DNA from: JAGNZR01 sp051648365
GTDB lineage: Bacteria > Fusobacteriota > Fusobacteriia > Fusobacteriales > Fusobacteriaceae
Reading direction: 5' to 3'
Length of the DNA: 14,643 nucleotides
NCBI GenBank assembly: GCA_051648365.1
Contig: JBOFEZ010000099.1
Coordinates: 1 to 14,643 of the forward strand
This document shows, piece by piece, positions 7,405 through 14,145 of this stretch. The notes beneath the pieces are model-generated. The model did not search any database and was not told where the DNA came from. It saw only the letters and a list, made by a program, of their open reading frames with translations. The position numbers and the translations under genes were made by a program. Every line of letters begins with the position of its first letter. Position 1 is the first letter of the stretch.

Positions 7405-7920
7405 ATGAGCTTAAAATGCTTGATATTAAAGGTTAATAATGATATATATACAATTGAGATAAAAGGAAATAATTATGAAGTTATTAAAGATAGAGGAGAG
7501 ATAAAAACAGCTTATACAACCACAGAAAATTATTGGATGTGGTGGAAAGAGAAGACTGGGTACATTGACGAAGGATTAGATATATTAACTATTTCTGATA
7601 CAGAATTTCTGATAGATAATTCTGTGAACAATATTCGAAAATTGACTTGGGAATTAAGGGATATTTTAGAAGTGCTGAATATTTTAGATGAAAAAAGTGA
7701 TCATAGATTTAAAATTTTAGATTATAATGCTCAAGATAATTTAATGGAAGTCGTTCTAGATGGAGAAAATGTAAACTTAGTACTGAATAAAAAACTAGGT
7801 GATGATGTGAAAATCAAAAAAGCAGAAGAATTAAAAACAAAATCAGAAATTAAAAAAGATCCTCCAAGAGGAAGTATTGCAGATTACTATAAAAGAGAAA
7901 CAAGGAAATATATGAAGTAA
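7405..7920 (+). CDS. Hypothetical protein with tryptophan cluster, last gene of the cluster
   Basis: 171 aa, ATG four bases after AGGAGA (7395-7400), which overlaps the stop of the preceding gene, so the two are probably translated in a coupled way. Residues 1-30 look like a beta hairpin (LILKVNNDIYTIEI, NYEVIKDRG). A short aromatic cluster WMWWKEK (44-50) follows, then an alternating strand and helix region to about 140. The tail is basic and helical (PPRGSIADYYKRETRKYMK), like a short docking peptide. There is no catalytic motif, membrane segment or signal peptide. I do not recognise the family. Its position after the membrane-type protein and its small soluble nature suggest an adaptor, an immunity-like partner of that protein, or a client-recognition factor for the Hsp70-like ATPase. 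These are inferences only. Confidence 0.78.
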   Translation: MSLKCLILKVNNDIYTIEIKGNNYEVIKDRGEIKTAYTTTENYWMWWKEKTGYIDEGLDILTISDTEFLIDNSVNNIRKLTWELRDILEVLNILDEKSDHRFKILDYNAQDNLMEVVLDGENVNLVLNKKLGDDVKIKKAEELKTKSEIKKDPPRGSIADYYKRETRKYMK

Positions 7921-8140
7921 AATAAAATTAGAAGTTTATTGGGTTTATCCAAAATTATTTTGAATAACTATTACTCTTAAGAAGCTGTAATTTCAATTTT
8001 AAGACAGATGAAAGGCATACCCCTGCAACTTATACCACCAATTTCTAGAAATCGATTTTACGAGGTCAAAAAAAACCAGTAAAATAAGGGGTTCTAGAAG
8101 ATTTTAATATGAAGCAACAATTTGAATAATAATAGAGTGA
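7921..8140. other. Non-coding stretch with hairpin and repeated 8-bp palindrome
   Basis: No gene is supported here. ATTTTAC (8055-8061) pairs with GTAAAAT (8079-8085), extended inside by GGT/ACC across a GA/A internal loop, closing an A-rich loop. ACCCCT (8019-8024) and AGGGGT (8087-8092) can pair outside it. The palindrome TTCTAGAA occurs twice, at 8043-8050 and 8092-8099. A 33-codon open stretch (7981-8079, then TAA) reads like protein (ILRQMKGIPLQLIPP) but has no ribosome binding site. It may be a small RNA structure or the scar of a mobile element or deleted gene next to the cluster. Undecided. Confidence 0.4.
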
Positions 8141-8167
8141 TAAAAGCCCCATTTTATGGGGCTTTTA
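8141..8167. terminator. Bidirectional rho-independent terminator
   Basis: TAAAAGCCCC (8141-8150) and GGGGCTTTTA (8158-8167) form a perfect 10-bp stem with a 7-nt loop. The four G-C pairs are followed by T-rich sequence on both strands. It sits between the + strand cluster and the convergent methyltransferase gene, whose stop is 3 bp away, so it probably ends both transcripts. Confidence 0.88.
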
Positions 8168-8169
8168 AT

Positions 8170-9102
8170 TTACTCACATATCCAGATATGCCTCTGAAAC
8201 TTCCCTTTAGGAAGTGTAGCTTTATCTAGGATTTTAAATCCCGATTTTGCTATCATATCTTCTAGATTTTCAAAACTTACTAAGATCATCCGCTTTGAGA
8301 TTTCTCTGCATTTATTGATGAGATTTTGCTGTTCCTCCCTTGTAATATGGCTGAAAATACCATAGGGGATATCCAGTATGGAACTATGGAAAAACTCCCT
8401 TATCAGATGCATATCCCGGTTGGTTACAGCTGGATGAAATCCGTAATGGATTAAATTTTGATTGGCATTATCTGCTATAATATCATTTATCTCATATCCC
8501 ACTATATCAACTCCCATGGCAAGACCCTCTATTACAATTGTTCCTATGCCAGAACACACATCTGCAACCTTATTGGTCTTATCCCCTCCAGTGGCAAGAT
8601 TGATGAGGGTTTTTCCAAGTTTTACATCCAGTGAATTGGAATAGGAATGGGGTTTATCGACCCTGTTCTGCCAAGAAAAACTATTTTTTTCATAGACTCC
8701 AAAAAACCAGAGATCGCGGTATTTTGTGATACCGAAAAGTTTTTTATAACCTGTCATAAGAGGAGTCCCTACTATTCTCATTCCGATTTCACGACATTTT
8801 TCAAGTCTTTCTTGGTAAGGAATATTTTCGCATTCCAGTCTAAAATATTCCACCTTGAAATCTTCGGAGGTTATTTTTTCAGACTGAAGATAATCTATAA
8901 TTTGCTGGAACTCTTTTCCCTGAAAGATTATCCCTAATCTTCCCTTTATAAAGGGGGAATCAGAGGCATCTATATCCCTGTCTGAAAAAATAATTTTATC
9001 TTCAATGTTATTATTCCAAGTTGTAGGAAAAAAAGTTTTCATTTCTAAAAAAGCCAAATCTTTTTCCTTAGGGGAATAGTTTAAAGTATATAAAAAATCC
9101 AT
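8170..9102 (-). CDS. TRM11/TrmG10-like RNA methyltransferase
   Basis: 310 aa. SAM-dependent methyltransferase of the UPF0020/TRM11 type: the segment KPHSYSNSLDVKLGKTLINLA (150-170) matches the family's Arg/Lys-Pro...slxPxlAxxLvNLA signature. Motif I ADVCSGIGTIVIEG (180-193) is the SAM-binding loop, GYEIN (202-206) carries the acidic ribose contact, and motif IV is DIPYG (244-248), a variant of DPPYG/NPPYG. The first 120 residues would be the RNA-binding (THUMP-like) part, diverged. Relatives methylate guanine N2 in tRNA, for example G10; that substrate is inferred. ATG is one base after the stop of the debranching-enzyme gene, with AAGGA (9111-9115 on the complement) inside the end of that gene, so translation is coupled. 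About 310 aa is normal for bacterial members. Cytoplasmic. Confidence 0.82.
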   Translation of the reverse strand: MDFLYTLNYSPKEKDLAFLEMKTFFPTTWNNNIEDKIIFSDRDIDASDSPFIKGRLGIIFQGKEFQQIIDYLQSEKITSEDFKVEYFRLECENIPYQERLEKCREIGMRIVGTPLMTGYKKLFGITKYRDLWFFGVYEKNSFSWQNRVDKPHSYSNSLDVKLGKTLINLATGGDKTNKVADVCSGIGTIVIEGLAMGVDIVGYEINDIIADNANQNLIHYGFHPAVTNRDMHLIREFFHSSILDIPYGIFSHITREEQQNLINKCREISKRMILVSFENLEDMIAKSGFKILDKATLPKGKFQRHIWICE

Positions 9103-9103
9103 G

Positions 9104-11140
9104 TTACACGTCCTTTGTTATTAAAATTATTGAGCTTCTACCCCTAACTTTGTATGTGGAACCTGAAACTAATTCAGGAACATCTAAAAAACTATTTAAC
9201 TCATCAGATGTATCAGCTACTTGATACCAGACTTTTTTTGGAATATATGGAAGATGAAATTCTAAATCTTCATGATATGAGTTGAGTGCCACATAGATAC
9301 TATAATCATTTTCCTTTTCTCTATTGTCTCCCACATCAATCATAAAAGCTAAAGTCTTTGAATGATAGCTCCAATCAGGTTTATTTGGAAAAATTCCATG
9401 CCAGGTAATATCATTATATCCGTTTCCGTCAAAATCCTTTTCTGTGAAAAAAGAGCATCTTCTGAGAGCTTCATGTTTTTTTCTGAATTGTATCATATTT
9501 TTCACAAAAAGAAAAACATCTGGAAAAAGCTCTTTTCTATCCCAGTCAATGTAGTTGCTTAAATTATCTTGGCAGTAGGCATTATTATTTCCCCCTTGTG
9601 TTTTGCACATCTCATCGCCCATAAGAAGCATAGGTACCCCTTGAGAAAGAAAGAGAATAACCAGCATGTTTTTTATCTGCTGTTTCCTCAGTGAAATTAT
9701 ATATTTATCTTCTGTTTCTCCCTCGATTCCATGATTCCATGAGTTGTTGTTGTTTTCTCCATCTCTATTTTCTTCTCCATTTGCCAAATTGTGTTTTTCG
9801 TTGTATGAAACCAGATCCCAGAGAGTAAATCCATCATGAGCAGTAACAAAATTAATTCCATGGTATGGACGTCTCAGATTTTTTGAAAAAAGATCAGGAC
9901 TGCCTACGATTCTTGTGGCAAGGTCCTGAACCTGTCCGTGCTCTCCCCTGATAAACTTTCTCACAGTGTCACGAAACTTACCATTCCACTCAGCCCAACC
10001 AGTGGGGAATTCTCCCAGAAAATATCCTCCCGCTGCATCCCAACCCTCGGCGATAAGTTTGGCACCTGATATAACAGAATCATCTGCGATATCCTTGAGC
10101 AGAGAAAGATCTCCTATCCAACGTCCATTACTGTCCCGGCCTAAAATGGCTGCTAAATCAAATCGGAATCCGTCCACATTCATCACAGCATACCAGTATC
10201 GTAGACTGTCAATAATCATTTCCTTAACTACTGCATGGGAAGAGTTTAGAGTATTTCCTGTTCCTGAATAGTTGCAGTATTCATCCCTTGAGTTGTCGGG
10301 AAGAAGATAATATACTGAGTTATCTAGACCTTTAAAGGAAAAAGTTTCTCCAAATTCATTTCCTTCCCCAGTGTGATTATAGACCACATCTAAAATAACT
10401 TCTATTCCAGCTTGGTGAAAATGTCTTACCAGTTCACGAAATTCTATTATGTGCCCTCCGTAAAAGGCAGAAAGTGAATGATGGTTGCTGTATTTGGAGG
10501 TTGGGGTAAAAAAACCAATAGGATCATATCCCCAAATATTTCCAGAGTCATCTGTATCATAGGAGAAAACAGGAAGAAGTTCCACAGCAGTGACTCCCAG
10601 TTCTTGAAGATAACATATTTTTTCCATAACTCCCTTGTAAGTTCCGGGATTTTTCACCCCAGAATTGGGATTCATGGTAAAAAGTTTTATATGCATTTCG
10701 TAGATTATTGTGTCCTTAAAGGGAATCCTAGGTTTTATATCGTCCTTCCAATTGAAAAATCTTCTTTCGTTTACTATTAAATTTTTCATAAAAGATTTGG
10801 AGCAGAGATGTTTGGGAGTTATACCCCGAGCATAGGGATCGAGGAGTCTTTTGCTGTAATCAAAACGGTGACCTTTTCTTGGTAGATAGGGACCTTCAAC
10901 TCTCCAAGAATAAAAATATCCCTCTTTGGCTCCTTCTAAATAAACGTGCCAAGTGTCTCCACATCTGTTTATACAAGGATCAAGATTATAGGAATATATA
11001 GGTTCAATATCGTCAGCACCGCTGAAAATCTCTAAAGTAACCTTTGTACCGTGTCGGGAAAAAATTCCAAAATTAACACCTTTATCTAGAACAGTTGCAC
11101 CTTTTAAAAAAAAACCTGGTTCTGGATTAAAAATACCCAT
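9104..11140 (-). CDS. glgX: Glycogen debranching enzyme, GlgX/isoamylase type (GH13)
   Basis: 678 aa, ATG preceded by AAGGAGGA (11146-11153 on the complement). It hydrolyses alpha-1,6 branches in glycogen or limit dextrins in the cytoplasm. An N-terminal CBM48-like beta domain (about 8-100: PGFFLKGATVLDKGVNFGIF and HVYLEGAKEGYFYSWRVEGP) precedes the (beta/alpha)8 barrel. All GH13 regions are present: DVVYNH (251-256), DGFRFDLA with nucleophile Asp328, AEGWD with acid/base Glu365, and TAHD with Asp436, followed by the isoamylase-type FTLWDLVSYNEKHN. The NGEENRDGENNNNSWNHG loop and the MGDE element are typical of GlgX/TreX. Length is as expected and no frame disruption is visible. It is first in a two-gene - strand operon with the methyltransferase. 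No other glycogen gene lies in the window, so glgX names the family rather than a proven orthologue. Confidence 0.94.
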   Translation of the reverse strand: MGIFNPEPGFFLKGATVLDKGVNFGIFSRHGTKVTLEIFSGADDIEPIYSYNLDPCINRCGDTWHVYLEGAKEGYFYSWRVEGPYLPRKGHRFDYSKRLLDPYARGITPKHLCSKSFMKNLIVNERRFFNWKDDIKPRIPFKDTIIYEMHIKLFTMNPNSGVKNPGTYKGVMEKICYLQELGVTAVELLPVFSYDTDDSGNIWGYDPIGFFTPTSKYSNHHSLSAFYGGHIIEFRELVRHFHQAGIEVILDVVYNHTGEGNEFGETFSFKGLDNSVYYLLPDNSRDEYCNYSGTGNTLNSSHAVVKEMIIDSLRYWYAVMNVDGFRFDLAAILGRDSNGRWIGDLSLLKDIADDSVISGAKLIAEGWDAAGGYFLGEFPTGWAEWNGKFRDTVRKFIRGEHGQVQDLATRIVGSPDLFSKNLRRPYHGINFVTAHDGFTLWDLVSYNEKHNLANGEENRDGENNNNSWNHGIEGETEDKYIISLRKQQIKNMLVILFLSQGVPMLLMGDEMCKTQGGNNNAYCQDNLSNYIDWDRKELFPDVFLFVKNMIQFRKKHEALRRCSFFTEKDFDGNGYNDITWHGIFPNKPDWSYHSKTLAFMIDVGDNREKENDYSIYVALNSYHEDLEFHLPYIPKKVWYQVADTSDELNSFLDVPELVSGSTYKVRGRSSIILITKDV

Positions 11141-11256
11141 AATTTTCCTCCTTCTGTATTCCTAATTTTCTAAGTATACCTTATTTAATGGGTTTAAAAA
11201 AGTTGAATTCCGTGTATAATATACTTAGAAATAAAAAAGCTCAAAGGAGAAGATAA
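11141..11256. promoter_or_regulatory. Divergent promoter region between debranching enzyme and histidinol-phosphatase genes
   Basis: This 116-bp stretch must hold the start sites for both genes. On the + strand the best -10 is TATAAT (11215-11220), with a poor -35 (GTTTAA-like around 11192-11197, 17 bp away). On the - strand TATACT (complement of 11173-11178) is the best -10. No good -35 is seen there, which may mean activator dependence. Both ribosome binding sites (AAGGAGGA on -, AAGGAGA 11244-11250 on +) are strong. Confidence 0.5.
11167..11231. repeat. Perfect 12-bp inverted repeat flanking the divergent start region
   Basis: TTTCTAAGTATA (11167-11178) and TATACTTAGAAA (11220-11231) are exact reverse complements, 41 bp apart. 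Each arm contains or abuts a putative -10 hexamer of one of the divergent genes. This could be a pair of operator half-sites, or a mirror-image promoter pair sharing the TATACTTAG core. It is too far apart for a hairpin terminator. Confidence 0.75.
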
Positions 11257-12063
11257 ATGTTTATAAGTGATTATCATATTCATTCAGATTTTTCAGCTGA
11301 TTCAAAAGAAAATTTAGATGCCATAATAGAAAAAGGAATAGAGCTTGGACTTCAAGAGATAGCTATAACAGATCACTATGATTTGGATTCACCACAGGAG
11401 CAGGAAGGATTTATATTAGATATTCCTAGGTATTTTCAAAAATTACAGGAAACCAAAGAAAAGTATAAAGAAAAAATAGATATTAAAGTTGGAATAGAGA
11501 TTGGGAGTCAGCCACAGATATATGATGAGCTGAATCATTTGGTAGAAAGTTATGACTGGGACTTTGTCCTATCATCTCTTCATACGGTGGACAGAACAGA
11601 TGTGGCTTTCCCTCAATTCTTTGAAGGGAAAACAAGGGAAGAGGCTCACCGTAGATATTTTGAAGCTGTTTTGGATTCTGTTGAAAATTTTCGGAATTAC
11701 AGTGTCATGAGCCATCTAGATTTTATAACTCGTTATGGGGGAAAAGAATATCGTCATATGGATATGGCAAAACATTGGGATATAATAGATGAGATTTTAA
11801 AAAAGATAATAAGCAGTAACCGTGGAATAGAGATAAATACATCAGGATTCAGATATGGAGAAGAGCGTACATATCCATCTGATGAAATTTTAAAAAGATA
11901 TTTTCAGTTGGGAGGAGAGATAGTTACAGTAGGCTCAGATGCCCATAAGAAAGAGGATATATGTAGAGATTTTGACAGAGTCTATGATTTTTTAGAATCC
12001 GTAGGGGTAAAATATATTTCTAGTTTTCAGAATCGAGAGGTAAATTTTAAAAAGTTTAGATAA
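11257..12063 (+). CDS. PHP-family histidinol-phosphatase (HisJ/HisK type)
   Basis: 268 aa, ATG after AAGGAGA (11244-11250). The PHP metal-ligand set is complete: YHIHSDFS (His7, His9), ITDH (Asp39, His40), GIEIG (Glu81), SSLH (His109), SHLD (His153), GIEINTSG (Glu192) and GSDAH (Asp228, His230). This order and the length match the HisJ family, which dephosphorylates L-histidinol phosphate in histidine synthesis (EC 3.1.3.15). Related PHP phosphoesterases have other small phosphate substrates. No his gene is nearby, so the substrate is inferred from family only. Single-gene transcript: its own promoter region upstream and a strong terminator directly after it. Cytoplasmic, trinuclear metal site expected. 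Confidence 0.88.
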   Translation: MFISDYHIHSDFSADSKENLDAIIEKGIELGLQEIAITDHYDLDSPQEQEGFILDIPRYFQKLQETKEKYKEKIDIKVGIEIGSQPQIYDELNHLVESYDWDFVLSSLHTVDRTDVAFPQFFEGKTREEAHRRYFEAVLDSVENFRNYSVMSHLDFITRYGGKEYRHMDMAKHWDIIDEILKKIISSNRGIEINTSGFRYGEERTYPSDEILKRYFQLGGEIVTVGSDAHKKEDICRDFDRVYDFLESVGVKYISSFQNREVNFKKFR

Positions 12064-12065
12064 AG

Positions 12066-12109
12066 AAAAGGATAACTTTCAGAAAAAAATCTGAAGGTTA
12101 TCCTTTTTT
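12066..12109. terminator. Strong rho-independent terminator
   Basis: AAAAGGATAACTTTCAGA (12066-12083) and TCTGAAGGTTATCCTTTT (12090-12107) form an 18-bp stem with a single T-G wobble, a loop of six A and a T run to 12109. It starts three bases after the phosphatase stop and lies 7 bp from the stop of the convergent HIT gene, so it probably serves both. The T tract is clear only on the + strand. Confidence 0.92.
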
Positions 12110-12115
12110 AAAATT

Positions 12116-12457
12116 TTAACTTCTTAGGGGTCCGATTATCTCTCCACCTAAAATATGGTAGTGAAGATGAAAAACTTCCTGTCCACCAAAATGGTTGCAG
12201 TTAGCGATAACTCTGTAACCTTCTTTATCTATCCCTAAATCCTTAGTGATATCTCTGATAGCCAGAAATATGTCACCGATTAGTTCTCTATCTTCTGAAG
12301 AGATATCGTTGAGGGTAGGAATTTCTTTTTTAGGAATTACCAGTATATGAATTGTTGCCTGAGGATTTATATCCTTTATGGCAATAACTTTATCATTTTC
12401 AAATACTATAGTTGCAGGAATTTCCCGGTTGATTATTTTTGTAAATAAAGAAGCCAT
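12116..12457 (-). CDS. HIT family nucleotide hydrolase (HINT-like)
   Basis: 113 aa. It carries the histidine triad HLHYH (97-101) followed by ILGG, plus the HINT pattern FTKIINREIPATIVFENDKV near the start and the conserved Asn-Gly-Gln region (NCNHFGGQEV, 87-95). HINT/PKCI proteins are dimers that hydrolyse purine nucleoside phosphoramidates and related AMP conjugates, with the middle His of the triad as nucleophile (His99). Length is that of a minimal HINT. ATG lies 2 bp after the rpiB stop, and its GGAGGAA site (complement of 12463-12469) sits inside the end of rpiB, so the two are co-translated. Last gene of the - strand run. Cytoplasmic; exact substrate unknown. Confidence 0.92.
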   Translation of the reverse strand: MASLFTKIINREIPATIVFENDKVIAIKDINPQATIHILVIPKKEIPTLNDISSEDRELIGDIFLAIRDITKDLGIDKEGYRVIANCNHFGGQEVFHLHYHILGGEIIGPLRS

Positions 12458-12459
12458 AA

Positions 12460-12900
12460 TTATTCCTCCATAGAAGAGATGAGTCCAACTCTTTTAGAAT
12501 GTCTTCCATCTTCAAACTTGGTAGAAAGAAAAGTTTCAACCATCTCAAGGGCGAGAACATCTCCTACAATTCTTCCACCGAGAGCAAGGATGTTGGCATC
12601 ATTGTGCTCACGAGTAAGTCTGGCCATGGTTGTATTTGTGCATAGGGCACAACGTACTCCCTTGATTTTGTTTGCAGCTATTGAAATTCCAATACCTGTT
12701 CCACATACCAGAATACCCAACTGAGTTTCACCTGATGTAACAGATTCACCAACAGCTTTTGCAAAGTTAGGATAGTCAACAGAATCAGCAGAATTTGTAC
12801 CAAAATCTATAATTTCATAACCTTTGTTAACCAAATGATTCATCAGTATATTTTTAAGCTCATAACCGCCGTGGTCAGCTCCTAAAGCAATTTTTTTCAT
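12460..12900 (-). CDS. rpiB: Ribose-5-phosphate isomerase B
   Basis: 146 aa, typical RpiB/LacAB length. It interconverts ribose 5-phosphate and ribulose 5-phosphate in the non-oxidative pentose phosphate pathway. Active-site features are visible: GADHGGYELK with Asp9 and His10, Cys66 and Thr68 in CGTGIGISIAANK, His99 in REHNDAN, and the phosphate-binding GGR (Arg110) and His134/Arg137 near the end. Lac/galactose-6-phosphate isomerase is the main alternative, but those act as AB pairs within lac operons, which is not the case here. GGGGG (12907-12911 on the complement) is six bases before ATG and lies just before the end of the FKBP gene, from which it is separated by 15 bp; co-transcription is likely. 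Confidence 0.93.
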   Translation of the reverse strand: MKKIALGADHGGYELKNILMNHLVNKGYEIIDFGTNSADSVDYPNFAKAVGESVTSGETQLGILVCGTGIGISIAANKIKGVRCALCTNTTMARLTREHNDANILALGGRIVGDVLALEMVETFLSTKFEDGRHSKRVGLISSMEE

Positions 12901-12915
12901 CTCTTTCCCCCTAGA

Positions 12916-13404
12916 TTAGTCCTCAAATCCGTGGAAATGAGGATGCCCGTGCTCAAGCTCTTCATCAGAAGCATCTCTAACATCAGTTACAGTAACTTCG
13001 AATCTTAAATTTTTTCCAGCAAATGGATGGTTTCCATCTACGATAACTTTCTCATCGTCAATTTCTTTAACGATATAGCTAAGTTCTGAACCGTCATCCA
13101 TATCAGCTATAAATTCCATACCTTCGTAGATATCATCAAATTCCTCTTCGAAATCTGCTTTATCCATTTCGTCAACTAATTCAGCATCATAATCTCCGTA
13201 TCCTTCTTCTGGAGCAAGAGTAAGAGTAGTTTGGTATCCCTTATCTTTTCCTTCTAATGATTCCTCGATTTTAGGAATAAATGCTCCTATACCGTGGATA
13301 TAGAAAAATGGTCCTAAATCAGTTGTAGATTCTAATACCTCGTTTGTATCATTGTCATAAACAGTAAAATTAAGCGTAACTACTTTGTTTTCTTCGATTC
13401 TCAC
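12916..13404 (-). CDS. SlyD-like FKBP-type peptidyl-prolyl isomerase
   Basis: 162 aa from GTG at 13404 (MRIEENKVV). A longer reading from ATG 13446 would add 14 residues, but an AAGGAAG site sits eight bases before the GTG and family members start just before this strand, so GTG is preferred. The FKBP fold is clear: YIHGIGAFIPKIEESLEGK (35-53), LAPEEGYGDYD (63-73), an acidic insert-in-flap domain (about 74-130), then VDGNHPFAGKNLRFEV and VRDASDEELEHGH. The His-rich end HGHPHFHGFED is a short version of the SlyD metal-binding tail. SlyD proteins isomerise X-Pro bonds, act as folding chaperones and bind Ni2+/Zn2+. It comes before rpiB and after the DJ-1 gene in the same direction. Confidence 0.92.
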   Translation of the reverse strand: MRIEENKVVTLNFTVYDNDTNEVLESTTDLGPFFYIHGIGAFIPKIEESLEGKDKGYQTTLTLAPEEGYGDYDAELVDEMDKADFEEEFDDIYEGMEFIADMDDGSELSYIVKEIDDEKVIVDGNHPFAGKNLRFEVTVTDVRDASDEELEHGHPHFHGFED

Positions 13405-13412
13405 AATTATCA

Positions 13413-13419
13413 CTTCCTT
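13413..13419 (-). promoter_or_regulatory. Ribosome binding site deciding the GTG start of the SlyD-like gene
   Basis: On the complement AAGGAAG lies eight bases before GTG (13404-13402). The upstream ATG (13446-13444) is preceded by no comparable site and would place this site inside the coding region. Confidence 0.7.
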
Positions 13420-13480
13420 ATAATAGATATTTTTTAATTGCAGCATCTATTCTGCTTTTAATATTCTAGCACAGAAGTGA

Positions 13481-14083
13481 TTAAAATTCAAATCCCATCT
13501 CTTTTTTTATAACGAGAGATGAATCTTTTCCAGCTAGGAGTTCTAGGAGGAAAAAAGCAGATTTTAGGGCTGATGCTGGAGAAGAAGTAGTTATTATATT
13601 TTTATCTTGTACCATCTCTTCGTATACCGGAAGAGCTCCTAGTTTTTCGAGCTGAGAGAAGTAACGCCTATTTTCAGATAGATAAGTTGTAGCTCTCCTA
13701 TCTTTTAAAAATCCTAACTCTCCAAGTATCAAGGAGGCTGTGCAGACTCCTAAAATAATTTTATCCTGATTTACAAAGTGCTGGAGGAGTTTCTTAAGAA
13801 GAGGATTCTGGATATTTTTAAAGTACCCAGAGCTACCAAAACCACCTGGAATTATAACTCCTGAAAATTTTTCTACAAAATTTCCAAAATCTATACCTTC
13901 ATCTAGACATAATTGAGGAGCGATTGTTATATTCCAGCAACACTTTATCTCCTTTGAAAAACCGATAGAAACTACCTCTATATCTGTTTTTTTTAAAGTC
14001 TTTCCCCAGCCAAAAACGTCTGTAAAAGGAGCGATTTCTAGGAGTTCAGCTCCTGGGAGAATTAAAAGTGCTATTTTTTTCAT
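13481..14083 (-). CDS. DJ-1/PfpI family protein
   Basis: 200 aa, ATG after AAAGAGGT (14089-14096 on the complement). DJ-1/PfpI fold: first strand KKIALLILPGAELLEIAPFTDVFG with the conserved Glu16, GVIIPGGFGSSG (75-86) and the nucleophile elbow VCTASLILGELG with Cys114, then TTYLSENRR and IITTSSPASALKSAFFLLELL near the end. Family members include glyoxalase/deglycase-like stress proteins, proteases and regulators; the Glu-Cys pair seen here is the one used in DJ-1-type catalysis, but the His position is unclear. It matches the cytoplasmic DJ-1/ThiJ subgroup length (about 180-200 aa), with no DNA-binding domain attached. 76 bp upstream of the SlyD-like gene on the same strand, possibly one operon. 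Function beyond the fold is not determinable. Confidence 0.88.
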   Translation of the reverse strand: MKKIALLILPGAELLEIAPFTDVFGWGKTLKKTDIEVVSIGFSKEIKCCWNITIAPQLCLDEGIDFGNFVEKFSGVIIPGGFGSSGYFKNIQNPLLKKLLQHFVNQDKIILGVCTASLILGELGFLKDRRATTYLSENRRYFSQLEKLGALPVYEEMVQDKNIITTSSPASALKSAFFLLELLAGKDSSLVIKKEMGFEF

Positions 14084-14110
14084 ACATGACCTCTTTCGGA
14101 AATATTTTCA

Positions 14111-14139
14111 TTGACATAATGGGTAAAAAATCTTATAAT
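14111..14139 (+). promoter_or_regulatory. Perfect consensus sigma70 promoter
   Basis: TTGACA (14111-14116), a 17-bp spacer and TATAAT (14134-14139) match the sigma70 consensus exactly. Expected start is near 14146, leaving a leader of about 200 nt before the decarboxylase gene. It also overlaps the region from which the divergent DJ-1 gene must be transcribed. Confidence 0.9.
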
Positions 14140-14145
14140 ACCCTG

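Noticed and set aside
6725..7920. Classic toxin-antitoxin pair
   Set aside because: The coupled spacing fits, but both proteins are longer than usual and show no known toxin or antitoxin motif. Kept only as one hypothesis within the cluster.
8043..8099. TTCTAGAA palindromes as heat-shock elements controlling the Hsp70 cluster
   Set aside because: That motif is a eukaryotic heat-shock factor site, and the copies lie downstream of the cluster. No CIRCE-type repeat was seen upstream of it.
9966..10780. Two + strand frames of about 100 aa
   Set aside because: They are antisense to well-conserved GH13 catalytic regions of the debranching enzyme and have no start signals.
12916..13446. ATG 13446 as start of the SlyD-like protein
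   Set aside because: It adds 14 residues not expected for the family, and a good ribosome binding site lies inside that extension right before a GTG.
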